In this document: one piece after another, positions 12,614 to 22,535 of the stretch
Numbering within the stretch: the stretch's first letter is position 1
Layout: every line of letters begins with the position of its first letter
From: Camelus bactrianus
Lineage: Eukaryota > Chordata > Mammalia > Artiodactyla > Camelidae
Direction: 5' to 3'
Length of the DNA: 64,000 nucleotides
Assembly (NCBI RefSeq): GCF_048773025.1
Contig: NC_133546.1
Span: 84,325,816-84,389,815 of the forward strand
The notes under the pieces: model-generated
Seen by the model: only the letters and a program-made list of their open reading frames with translations
What the model was told of the DNA's origin: nothing
Databases searched by the model: none
Translations under genes and position numbers: made by a program

Positions 12614-13965
12614 AGACCCTAACCTTGAACCCTGACCCTAACCATGAACACTTCTCCTATCCCTAAACCCTGACCCTGAACCTGCCCCAGCCCCAGCCCC
12701 AGCTCCAACCCTAACCTTGCCCCAGCCCCAACCCCAACCACAATCCCAAACCTAACCCCAACCCAAACCCTAACCCTAAACTCAATCCTAACCCTAACCC
12801 CAACCCCAAACACAAACACAAACCCAACCCCAACCACAAACTTGTCCCTGTCCCCTAACCTGACCCCGAACCTCACTCTCATCCTGACCCTCACCCTTAT
12901 CCACTCCCTCAACCTCAACCTCTCCCTCAACCTCATACTAAAAACGAACATGTACCCTAACCATCACCTGAGCCAGCATCCTACATACCCGTGCCCTAAA
13001 CTTGTACCCTGAGCCCTAGCCCTATCCCAGCACTAGCCCTGAACTTGACCCTGACCCTGACCCTAGCCATGACTTTGGCCCAAACCCTAACCATGGCCCT
13101 GGTTTTAGTCCTAGGCCTGGTCCTAACACTAGCCCTATCCAAGCCCTGACCCAGAAGCCCTGACACTATCTGCTGACCCTGACCATAAACCCTGTACCTG
13201 AACATGACTCTGACCAACATTGACCCTGGACCTGTCCCTGAATCTTGTCCCCACACCAAAAAAACTGACCTTAACACTGACCACTGCCTCCTATCCAGAC
13301 CCTAATGCTGACCCCAGAACTTGACCATGACCCAGACCCTGACCCAGACCCAGATGCTGAACTGGACATTACCCTAACCCTACCCTTAACACTAACCCTA
13401 ATCCTACCTTAACCCTACCCTAACCCTAACCCTAAACCCTAACCTGAAAACAAGCCTTTACCATAACCCTAGCCATAGACAGAGCCCTAGCCCTAACCCT
13501 GACCCTGAACCAAAACACTGACCCTGAACCTGAACCCTGACCCTAAGCCTGAATGCTGACCATAAGCCTGAACCCTGACCCTAACCTTAACCCTAACCTG
13601 ATTACAACACCAACCCCGACCCCGAATCAAACCCCAACCCAAGCCTGAACCAGAACCCGAACACTCACACCCTAACCTGAACCCTAAAACCCTGACCCTG
13701 ACCCTTACCCAGACCCAGACCCTGACTCTGACCTTAGACCCTAAACCCTAGACCCTGACCTAGACCATGACCCAGACCTTGACCTTTGCCCTGACCCATA
13801 ATGCCTAACCCAGCTCTTGCCCATAGACCCAACCACAGCCCATACTCATGACATAAACATCCAATACTTCCCCAGACCCCTGTTCCCTAGCACTGACCCC
13901 TAACACTCTTTGCCTAACCCTTACCACTGACTATTTTACTTTCACCATGTCTCTACCCCTCATCC
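12614..13965. repeat. Degenerate interstitial telomere-like repeat (CCCTAA/CCCTGA)
   Basis: About 1.35 kb is made almost wholly of CCCTAA and relatives (CCCTGA, CCCCAA, CCTGAA). The best-kept stretch is about 13,369-13,445, where several perfect CCCTAA units follow each other. The C-rich strand is the + strand throughout, as at a left-hand chromosome end whose interior lies to the right. The left flank is satellite and the right flank is old L1 and NUMT. Long open frames on the complement encode only Arg/Val/Gly-rich repeat peptides and are not genes. Confidence 0.93.
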
Positions 13966-13984
13966 CTTAATCCTATTTTCTTGG

Positions 13985-14900
13985 AATAAACTAAGTCTAT
14001 CTTGATGGAATAAAAACCCACAGAAACATCACAAAAACAATCAATTTGCCTATTAAATTCGATTCCTCCACTTACCTAAAGTACTACTTACCTTAATTTA
14101 ACCACACAATAAAAAGATTATGCACCTTAAGCAAATGTCTCCACAGAAGATTTTATAATTTTTTAACATTTTAAACCAAACAATGTCTTAAATTTGAACA
14201 TAAAACTAAATGGTATAATAAACAACAATATTACAGCAGGAGAAATCACATAATCTGATTCAATTGATCACAAGAAACGTTAAAAAACTCCACTCTTACT
14301 TCATGGAATAAACACTCTTGAAAATAGGGGTAGAAACAAATTATCTTAGTATGATACACAGCATTATAAGAAACAGTAAATAAAAATCTGGAATAAAGCC
14401 CAGAGGTTTCCTTTCAACCCTTTTATTCACTATTTTCCTGGAACTTCCACAAAAAGCCAGGGTGAAAGACAGTAAAAGTATCAACAAATAAAATTGTTAC
14501 ACTAAAAACAAATCTATTCACCAATCAGATGACATCATCATATATATATATATATATAAATTTTGAAATCATGAACAATTCATTAAGTAGCTCAACTTTT
14601 AAGCTGTAAGCAACTCAAATACTTCAGCAAGTAGACAATACAAATTGTCAATGTATCAGAATTTCTTTCTTGTACACAGTAACAATGAATAATGTCAAGA
14701 ATAATTTAACAGAATTATATTTTACATAATATCAATATTACTAGAATACTTAAGAATCAATTTTATCAAGGTGTAAGACTAGTAAATTGAAATGGAAAAG
14801 ACATTACCAAAAGAAATAAAATAAAACCTTAAAAAAAGAAGACATCCCATGTTGATAACAAAACTAAACATGGAAGGAGTGCCCAAAGCGATCTAGAGAG
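13985..14900 (+). mobile_element. Very old L1 ORF2 fragment
   Basis: Heavily diverged L1 reverse-transcriptase-region DNA can be followed through blocks such as 'aaaaagattatgcacc', 'aatcagatgacatcatc', 'ttcttgtacacagtaac' and 'aagacatcccatgttg'. It ends where mitochondrial-like sequence begins. A short (TA)n run lies at about 14,541-14,560. Divergence is much higher than in the L1 within the satellite. Confidence 0.6.
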
Positions 14901-14903
14901 AAA

Positions 14904-14978
14904 TAGACTGAAGCCAGTTTACTAGAAGATTTATCTGCTGACTGAAACTTCCTGTAGTGGAAGCCCACCAATCTACTA
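14904..14978 (+). pseudogene. NUMT: tRNA-Asn relic
   Basis: 'tagactgaagccagttta' and the closing 'gcccaccaatctacta' match mitochondrial tRNA-Asn. That gene is on the opposite strand to the rRNAs in the mitochondrial genome, as here. The anticodon arm is decayed. Confidence 0.8.
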
Positions 14979-15047
14979 AGTATTTTCCTTAATTAAAGTG
15001 TTTGATTGGCTTCAATTGATGTAGTGCAAACTCTTGTAATCTGTATT
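14979..15047 (+). pseudogene. NUMT: tRNA-Ala relic
   Basis: 'ccttaattaaagtgtttga' and 'ttcaattgatgtagtgcaaa' are the D-arm and anticodon-arm blocks of mitochondrial tRNA-Ala. It sits directly after tRNA-Asn, as in the mammalian WANCY cluster. Confidence 0.85.
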
Positions 15048-15049
15048 TT

Positions 15050-15119
15050 CAGAAATGAAATTGTACTTCCTTAAACATTTGAAGACTGTTGGTGTGTACA
15101 ACCTGAATCCATACTTAAG
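15050..15119 (-). pseudogene. NUMT: tRNA-Trp relic
   Basis: The reverse complement shows the tRNA-Trp backbone; the + strand carries 'cagaaatgaaattgtactt' and 'ttgaagactgttggtgtgt'. The position between tRNA-Ala and ND2 is the expected one. Confidence 0.75.
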
Positions 15120-16085
15120 CACTGATACCGTTGATATTAAGGCAGTAATCCTATGACTGTTAGGATTAGTAATAATCAGAGTGTTGTTTTCTATGTTTAA
15201 AATCTCATTTTTTTTAATAATTTATTGATAAAAATATAGGTAGTGCCTTGGAGGATTTTAGCCAGAAGTACAAATATATGTTGAATAATGCTGCAAGGAA
15301 TATTAATGTTTGTAGGTTGATGTTAATGAATTTTGTTACATCTTGAGTTATTACTCATTTGAGGAAAAACCCTTATACTGGTGGCAGACACCTAAGACAA
15401 TATGATGATGGGGATAAAAATTGTGATCAGAAGAGTTTTATTTTATGTGTGTGATAATGATACTGTTGCAGTCCATGCACAGGGCATAAATAGTAAGTTG
15501 ACAGTGTTTTTGATAGAAATTAGTGCATTTAGGGTCGTCATGATTGGATTACACATTGTAATAGCTTCTATTCATCTTATATGGACAGTTGATGAGCAGG
15601 CTATACATTTTGTAGTGGGTTTTGTTAGTCTGTCTCAGCTGCTGATGATACTTCATAAAACAGCTTTGATGAATAGTATGTTTAGTGGGCAGTGAGATTT
15701 GGTGTAACACATAGGGGTGTACATTTGTCACATTAATAAGATTGGCTCTATTGTATGACGTATGCCCTGTATAAATTCAATCACTCAGAAAAGAAATGGG
15801 GGAAATTCAATTTTATGTCTAGGGCTATTGTTAAAATGGTGGATGCTCTTAGATTAAAGAATTTTGTACTTGTTCATTGACTGGAGTATACTAGATTAAT
15901 AATAATATCCAATATAAATAGTATTGATGTGGTGTTTTTTGTTAGAAAATACTTATTGGTTGCTTCTATAACTTGTGCATTTAATTTTCTTTTAGATAGG
16001 AAATACTAGTACCATGTGAGCTTTTTATTAAAATAATGATTCCTGAGATAATGTTCAGTAGAATGACAGTAAAAATAGGGTTTAC
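15120..16085 (-). pseudogene. NUMT: ND2 relic
   Basis: About 0.97 kb lies between the tRNA-Trp and tRNA-Met relics, where mitochondrial ND2 (about 1.04 kb) belongs. In life ND2 is a membrane subunit of respiratory complex I. The call rests mainly on this order, because the sequence itself is strongly decayed. No long frame remains under either the standard or the mitochondrial code. Open frames at 15,402-15,695 (+) and 15,549-15,731 (-) are accidental. Confidence 0.7.
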
Positions 16086-16153
16086 TAGTATACTAAACAT
16101 GTAAAACAATACTCTTAGGGTATGTGCCTGATAGTTTATTTAACAGACTATAT
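16086..16153 (-). pseudogene. NUMT: tRNA-Met relic
   Basis: On the + strand 'cttagggtatgtgcctgata' and 'agtttatttaacagacta' are the reverse complement of the anticodon and D arms of mitochondrial tRNA-Met. Confidence 0.8.
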
Positions 16154-16159
16154 TCACCA

Positions 16160-16232
16160 TAGAATGTGGCATAATGTGGTAGCATGAACATTTTAAAATT
16201 CTTAGGGGTAGAATCAATTCCTATGATTCTAG
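16160..16232 (+). pseudogene. NUMT: tRNA-Gln relic
   Basis: 'tagaatgtggcataatgtgg' through 'aatcaattcctatgattct' reads as mitochondrial tRNA-Gln in sense. It is opposite in strand to its neighbours, exactly as in mammalian mtDNA. It is one of the better-preserved relics here. Confidence 0.85.
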
Positions 16233-16234
16233 GA

Positions 16235-16290
16235 ACTGATTAGACCTCTTTTATTTACTATTTTAAGAGAAATATTTTTGGGGGGAATAG
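16235..16290 (-). pseudogene. NUMT: partial tRNA-Ile relic
   Basis: 'gacctcttttatttactatt' and 'gagaaatattttt' fit parts of reverse-complemented tRNA-Ile, and the position between tRNA-Gln and ND1 is right. The relic is short and decayed. Confidence 0.5.
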
Positions 16291-16312
16291 ATCAGTGGTA
16301 GATTGTATGCTT

Positions 16313-16388
16313 AGATGATGATGATAATAATAATAATAATATATTAAATATTTTAAATGATTATAATAATAATAATAATAATAATAAA
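16313..16388. repeat. (GAT/ATA) trinucleotide microsatellite
   Basis: A 'gatgatgat' run passes into (ATA)n, is interrupted by AT-rich bases, and is followed by a second (ATA)n run. It separates the tRNA-Ile relic from the ND1 relic inside the NUMT and so arose after the transfer. Confidence 0.9.
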
Positions 16389-16464
16389 TTTAAACATACA
16401 TAAATAAACCTACTTACTTCCCCCCTAAAAGCAGAGCAAAACAAACAAACAACAACTCTTTGGT

Positions 16465-17690
16465 CAGACATAATTCTTATGTTTGTAGTGGGATGCCTGA
16501 TGCACTGACAGGTACTGAAACATATACATAGAGCTAGTCTTTGTGTTAATTTTTTTCATAAATAAGGGATGTATAAAAAAGAAATCTAAAAAGAGAACAT
16601 AAATCCAAAACAGAAATAGATTCATAGACATAGAATACAAACTTGTGGTTACCAAGGGAGAGAGGGATTGGAAGGGATAAACTGGGAGTTCAAAATTTGT
16701 ATATACTGACAGGCATATGCAGAATAGATAAACAAGATTGTACTGTATAGCACAGGGAAATATATACAAGATCTTGTGGTAGTTCACAGGGAAAATAATG
16801 TAAAAATGAATATATATATATGTTCATGTATGTCTGAAAAATTATGCTCTACACTGGAATTTGACACAACATTGTAAAATGACTATAACTCAATAAAAAT
16901 GTTAAAAAATAAGAGATGTATAAGATGATCATCTCAAAATTGTGTGTAGGATATTCAAATTCATAGAAAGGATATTGTTAGGAGGCATGTTTGAATAATA
17001 ACATTGGCTGTATGTAATTTGGCTGTATATAATTCTGTTATCTAGGGATTTTGAAATGCCCTTAAAAATAGAATAATTTTGAAACCATTTATTATAGTGA
17101 TACTGACATATTCAGCTATAAAGATCAGAGAAAATAGACCTGCTACATATTCTACATGGAAAGTATATACAAGTTTTGATTCTCCTGTTAAATCAAAATG
17201 GGGCTCTGTTGATTTCTGCTACAGTAGAGGTAAATATAAAAAAAATCTAGCTAGGGTTTGGGAGGGGAAAATTAATCATATGTAATCTTGTTTAATAACT
17301 GAGAGTATAAATGATCCATTTATCAGTAGGAATGATAAATCAATAATTGCTAGTTTACATTATTTGAGATTGTGCTCTTGCCCATAAAGCTCTGATTAGT
17401 GTGTATTTTTAATATTATACTCATCCAGATCAGAGCATGGAATAAGAAGCTAGGCTTCATACAGCCAGTATAAGAAGTGTGCCTAAGTTTACATCAGTGG
17501 ATAGTGGATAAGTTATGTTAAGAGGAACTGCAAATGTGAAAGCCATGGTTAAGGCCAGCATTGGTGCAATAATATACATAAATTGATGATATTTGTGTCT
17601 CTCTAAATTTCCAGAACCTAGGAATTCCCTTTAATTAATGTGAAAAGTGATACAGTGAGCAAACCTGTAATACTTAGTAAAAGAATGTAG
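16465..17690 (-). pseudogene. NUMT: ND1 relic, split by an L1 insertion
   Basis: The ND1 3' end lies at about 16,465-16,576 and the remainder at about 16,923-17,690. The two pieces flank an L1 3' fragment. The best block is 'cataaagctctgattagtg' followed by 'catccagatcagagcatgg', the reverse complement of the ND1 core around its conserved L-I-G-A-L-R-A-V stretch. ND1 is the core membrane subunit of complex I. The frame is closed by many stops. Confidence 0.85.
16577..16908 (+). mobile_element. Young L1 3' end inserted in the NUMT
   Basis: This is a 5'-truncated L1 comprising the 3' UTR of the young family ('tagaatacaaacttgtggtt', 'atagcacagggaaatatat', 'tgtaaaatgactataact') and an A-rich tail. 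The target duplication is 'taagggatgtataa' (about 16,563-16,576) and 'taagagatgtataa' (about 16,909-16,922). This places the insertion after the NUMT. Confidence 0.9.
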
Positions 17691-17700
17691 ATTATAAACC

Positions 17701-17778
17701 TGTCCTTAGGAAGAGGACTTAACCTTGAGGAAATAAAGATTTATGTTTGATGCAATTGTTGTGTTCTGCTACCGTAGC
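17701..17778 (-). pseudogene. NUMT: tRNA-Leu(UUR) relic
   Basis: 'aggaagaggacttaaccttg' on the + strand is the reverse complement of the T-arm and acceptor end of mitochondrial tRNA-Leu(UUR). It lies between the ND1 and 16S relics as expected. Confidence 0.8.
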
Positions 17779-17781
17779 AAA

Positions 17782-19215
17782 CTATGTTCTACACTAGGGT
17801 ATGTATAAATTATTAAAATTTTACTGTATCACCAATTAATTTGATGGTGCTTTTATAAAGTGACCCTTAATTCTCTTGTCCTCTCATACTGGGACAAGTG
17901 TGTAATACATACAAACTTATTGGGATCAATCCAGTCTGAACTCATATCTCACAGAACTTTAATCATTAAATGAAGCATTTTCAGCAGTTACAACACTGGG
18001 ATCTTCTGATCCAATTCTGAGGGTATAAAATCTATGGCTGAAATGAATTCTACTTTTGAATTGAGCTATTATTCTTAGAGTACTTTTTTCTGTTAATCAA
18101 TGTATTGGATCAATACATGCTACAGCATTTTGAAAAGCTGGTCTAAATTTTAATCACTTGGAGCTTGTTATATTCATTGGGGCCACCACAACCAAAATTA
18201 TTAACCCATTAAAAGCTATGCTATCCGTTAAGATTCAGTTATTTATTTTATAGATTAAACACATAAAGCACCAAAGGATCTTCTCATTTTATATGGCTCC
18301 CACCTCTTATTGGGAAGGTCAATTTCACTGATGAAAAGAGATAGTAAAAACCTTGTGCCATTCTCCCAGCTGCTTATTTAGAAAACAAGTGATTATTCTA
18401 CATTTTCAGTGTCAGGAAACCATGGCCATTAAATATGTCCTTTGTTAGGCAGTGCCTCTAAGATTAGAAGTGCTAGAGGTAACCTTCCTGGTAAACATGC
18501 AGGACATGTGATTACAAAGTTCCTTTTCCTTTTACAAAGTCATTCCTTAAATGCAAACCTGTGTTGGACTAACAGTTTTTTAAAAATAATTAAGTATTGG
18601 TTAGGGTTTATTTTGCTGTTAACCATCAGTAAGTGATTCATACTGATATAAGCTTATGCAAGGATAAATATTTCTTGCTACCAATATGAATAGTATTGCT
18701 TTTACTATTAGTCCAGTATTAAATTATGAGGTTTATTATTTTGCTATTGATATTGAGATGAATGTGTTCTTAACCTTGAATACTTTCTTAATTGGTGGCT
18801 GCTTTTAAGCAAACTAAAGCATTGTTTATGCTTATTCTCTAGAGAAACTTATATACTGCATTTACATACCTGTACCTTTTAAAATTATATTAAATTGTAT
18901 TAACAGTTTTGTTTTTAATTAATAATTAAAATTGAACTAAAATTATTTTCTGAACAACCTGTTATCATCAGACTTGTTGGGCTTATTACCTCTACTCATA
19001 AATCTTCTATTATAACATATAGATGAATTTGTTCCAGTAAACTGTTCATAAATACATCATCTGGTTTCAAGGTATTTAACTTATTTCATCTTTCCCTAAT
19101 GGTACTTTATACTACTAGATTTAATTTTCTATCTTCAATATATTAACTGTTAAACAAATCTCTAATTTACTTATGATAGTTGAATATGGTAGGAAGCCGG
19201 GGCTGGATTTAGTTC
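17782..19215 (-). pseudogene. NUMT: 16S rRNA relic
   Basis: Reverse-complement matches to mitochondrial 16S rRNA follow in order. They include 'cagtctgaactcatatctc' (peptidyl-transferase region), 'ggtcaatttcactgatgaaa', 'ggcagtgcctctaagattag', 'cttaattggtggctgcttt' and 'gttatcatcagacttgttgg'. Length is about 1.43 kb against about 1.57 kb for the living gene. This is the strongest single proof of mitochondrial origin. Confidence 0.93.
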
Positions 19216-19218
19216 AAA

Positions 19219-19281
19219 TTTTTCATGAAGTATGGGATCTACTGGGTGTAAACCAGGTGCTTTTCTTTCAACTACACTTTA
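19219..19281 (-). pseudogene. NUMT: tRNA-Val relic
   Basis: 'aggtgcttttctttcaacta' followed by 'cacttt' is the reverse complement of the start of mitochondrial tRNA-Val. It lies between the 16S and 12S relics. Confidence 0.78.
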
Positions 19282-19284
19282 ATG

Positions 19285-19628
19285 CATCAAAGCACACTCT
19301 CTGGTGTGCTCACATTGTCATGAATCACCTCCTCGTTAATTACTTGTACTTGCTAATGGGCTATAAAATGTTATCACTATTAGAGTAGAGTGATGGCATG
19401 AGTGTGCCTGCTTCATGTCCTGATTGTATTTGTCACACTTCTTAATTTACAACTATGTTCTCCTTTGGTATTTCTTAACAATTTTGTATATATTATTTTG
19501 TACTCAAGTTTCCCCTTGACTTGCCATCCAATAGTTTACACTTAGACCTGACATTTTTATATCTAATCATTATGATTATGACTGCTCCTTTTGTGGGTAT
19601 ACTGAAGATGCTGTTACAGAGACAAACC
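19285..19628 (-). pseudogene. NUMT: 12S rRNA 3' part relic
   Basis: Reverse-complemented 12S rRNA 3' region: 'cacactctctggtgtgctca' at the extreme 3' end, 'gtgtgcctgcttcatgtcct', then 'ttagacctgacatttttat' and 'ggtatactgaagatgctgt'. Only the last ~340 bases of 12S are present. The NUMT ends just before an A-run at 19,632. Confidence 0.88.
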
Positions 19629-19714
19629 ACCAAAAAAAAAAAAACTGAAAAAATAAATGAGTTTAGAAAAGTTGTATGATAAAATATCAATACAGAAAAA
19701 TCAATTCTTAAAAT

Positions 19715-20567
19715 ATACACAATATCACTAATTATCAGAGAAATGCAAACCAAAACTACAATGAGGTATCACCTCACACCAGTCAGAATGGCCATCATCC
19801 AAAAATCCACAAATGACAAATGCTGGAGAGGCTGTGGAGAAATGGAACTCTCCTACACTGTTGGTGGGAATGCAGCTTGGTGCAGCCACTGTGGAAAACA
19901 GTATGGAGATTCCTCAAAAGACTAGGAATATACTTATCATATGACCCAGGAATCCCACTCCTGGGCCTCTGTCCAGAAGGAACCCTACTTCAAAAAGACA
20001 CTTGTGTCCCAATGTTTATAGCAGCAATATTTACAGTAGCCAAGACATGGAAACAGCCTAAATGTCCATCAACAGATGACTGGATAAATAAGAAGTGGTA
20101 TAATTATACAATTGAATACTATTCAGCCATATAAATCGACAACATAACGTCATTTGTGCAACATGGATGCTCCTGGAGAATGTCATTCTAAGTGGAGTAA
20201 GCCAGAAGAAGAAAGAAAAATACCATATGAGATCACTTATATGTGGAACCTAAAACAAACAAACAAACAAACAGCATAAATACAAATCAGAAATAGACAC
20301 ATAGACATAGAATACAATCTTGTGGTTGCCAAGGGGGCAGACGGTGGGAAGGGATAGACTGGGATTTCAAAATTGTAGAATAGATAAACAAGATTATACT
20401 GTATAGCACAGGGAAATAAATACAAGATCTTATGGTAGCTCACAGAGAGAAAAATTTGACAATGAGTATATATATATATATGTACATGTGTAACTGAAAA
20501 ATTGTGCTCTTCACTGGAATTTGACACATTGTAAAATGATTATAAAGCAATAAAAAATGTTAAAAAA
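19715..20567 (+). mobile_element. Young L1 3' fragment (5'-truncated)
   Basis: The fragment starts in late ORF2 ('ctaattatcagagaaatgc') and runs through the C-terminus and 3' UTR to an A-rich tail. A likely imperfect target duplication is 'agaaaaatcaatt' (about 19,696) and 'agaaaaatgagtt' (about 20,568). Open frames at 19,743-19,925 and 19,820-20,134 are ORF2 tail pieces. Confidence 0.85.
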
Positions 20568-21234
20568 AGAAAAATGAGTTGACTTTCTATAAGGTAATAA
20601 GTTCCAGAAAGATAAATTACTAAAACAAACTTATTTCACAATTGTACCAAAAAATAACCAAAATGCCTAGAAATAAATTATAAAGGATGTGAAAGGCCTG
20701 CACATGGAAACTTATAAAACAGTGATAAAGAAATTGATACAGAACACACATCCACAAAATTTGGGCTCATACATTAGAAGAACATTGGTATAACATTCAT
20801 CAAGCCAAAGCAGTGTACACATTAATTGCAAACTCTATGAAATTCAAATAGATTTTTTTTCATGGACACAAAAACCAAGAAATCCTAGCATTTGTGTAGA
20901 ACAAAGAACCCGGAATAACCTAAATGATCCTAAGAAAGGAGAAAACAGCTAGAGGCATCTTTCTCACTGACTTCACAGAACATGATGAAGCTACAGTCAA
21001 CTAAGAAGTGTGGTACTGGCACAAAAACAGGCACATGAACCAGAGTGATAGAATAGAGAGCACAGGAATAAACCCAGTTTATGTTGTCAGTTAATTCACA
21101 ACAAAAGAGCTAAGGACACAAAATGGGGAAAGACATTATCCTCAATAAATGGTGCCAAGAACACCGGAAACCATATCCCCCAAAATGACACGAGACACTG
21201 TCAACATCACACACAAAATTAAGAGTAAACTCCA

Positions 21235-21615
21235 CAAGTTCCCATATAAAGCCCCTTCTCTGCTGGATCCTCTGAAAATGGAAACCCTTGGCTGTAACCA
21301 CTTGGAGAAAGCTTCTGCCCACTTTTTCCACATCTTTTACTCTCATGATGTTGCCTCCTGTTGGTTCCTGAAGAAGTCTGGCTCCTGCCTGTGTGTACTT
21401 ACCTGAGCATTTTCCTGAAGTTGAAACCACGACGGGTCCTGAAGAGGCCCAGCCTCCACTAGCTCCACAAGGAGCCAAGCCCCTCAGTGAGAAACGTGCA
21501 CCTCAAGGGTCAGAGAGTGTGCATGGAGCCACCTTCTGACCAGCTGGGAACTGCAGGTGCAACCACTCAGTGTTTACCAAGTGTACTCTAAATTGTCCAT
21601 ACAATTATAAAAATG
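21235..21615. other. Unclassified ~380-bp segment inside old L1
   Basis: L1 similarity stops near 'aagagtaaactccacaag' and resumes near 'aaaatctacataaccttg'. The intervening DNA is less AT-rich and resembles no family I know; it has no terminal inverted repeat that I can see. Open frames on both strands (for example 21,149-21,406 + and 21,110-21,478 -) cross the L1 junction and are not convincing genes. Confidence 0.4.
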
Positions 21616-22249
21616 CACATCTATAAATATTCTAAAGGAAAACATGTAAGAAAATCTACATAACCTTGTCTAAGTGATGAACTTTTTTAAAAAAAATCCC
21701 CAAATCTATCCACAAAAGTAAAATTTGTATCATGGAATTTAAAAAAATAAAAATTTAAACATTGTTTATGATCTTATTCAGAAAACACAAAGACAAACCA
21801 CACACTGAGAAAAATAAATCTACACAACACATAACTGATTAAGGATTTCAACACAATTACATCAAAAATTTTATAACAAACAACCCAAATAAAAACTGGC
21901 AAAGATCTTAACAAACACCTTTCCAAAGAAAATCATATACCATTAAGGAATTACAAACTAAAATGATGATATAGAAATGCACACTTATTAGAACCACTAA
22001 ACTCCAAAGAAATGACATTACCTGTGATTTATAGAGAATGAAGAAAAACAGGAACTCTCCCTCACTGCTGGAGGAATCCATGTGTTGCTACTTTGAAAGA
22101 CAGTTTGGCAGTTTTTTCCAAAGCTAGTCAAAGTTCACCTGAGGACCCAACAGTGTGTCTTTAGTATTTAGACAACTGCTTTGAAAGTGTCCAAACAAAA
22201 CCTAGCCTGCAATTATGCACAACTCTTCTCATAATGCCTAAAATCTTTA

Positions 22250-22487
22250 AAATATGAGGATATTCTTCCATGCATGAATCCATGTGAAGGATGGCAAATT
22301 ACACTCTAACATAGATCTCTTTAGCTTGAAGATTACAATGGACAGATTTCTTAAAAAAGAACCATGAGGTTCTCTGAAACCCAAGTCAATTTTGCCTTTT
22401 TGAGGCAATTTTATATTTATAATGGAAATCTCCATTTGAAAGGTTGTGTCCCCCTCTGTGCCAGGAATAGAAAAATGACTAAATCTC

Positions 22488-22535
<48 letters not shown>

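Larger units (their letters stand above)
14901..19628 (-). other. NUMT: ancient nuclear copy of mitochondrial DNA
   Basis: The reverse strand carries a contiguous mitochondrial segment in original order: 12S rRNA, tRNA-Val, 16S rRNA, tRNA-Leu, ND1, tRNA-Ile, tRNA-Gln, tRNA-Met, ND2, tRNA-Trp, tRNA-Ala, tRNA-Asn. About 4.3 kb of mitochondrial DNA remains after allowing for a later L1 (16,577-16,908) and a microsatellite (16,313-16,388). It is strongly diverged; protein frames are full of stops and rRNA blocks are recognisable only in their most conserved parts. It is a dead copy, since mitochondrial genes use a different code and lack nuclear signals. The left end lies in old L1 and the right end in an A-rich stretch before old L1. 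Confidence 0.93.
19640..22250 (+). mobile_element. Old L1 ORF2 remnant, interrupted twice
   Basis: Diverged L1 ORF2 starts with 'aaatgagtttagaaaagttg', resumes at about 20,580 ('aaatgcctagaaataaatta'), and continues through 'gtggtactggcacaaaaac' to a C-terminal part near 22,250. A young L1 3' fragment is inserted at about 19,715-20,567, and an unclassified segment at about 21,235-21,615. Coding capacity is lost. Confidence 0.7.

Noticed and set aside
12367-13277. Frames of Arg/Val/Gly-rich peptide on the minus strand and a + strand frame at 12,367
   Set aside because: They are translations of CCCTAA/CCCTGA repeat and of the last satellite unit.
14904-19628. tRNA and rRNA genes
   Set aside because: They are mitochondrial relics in a nuclear copy, with decayed arms and order identical to mtDNA; not functional RNA genes.
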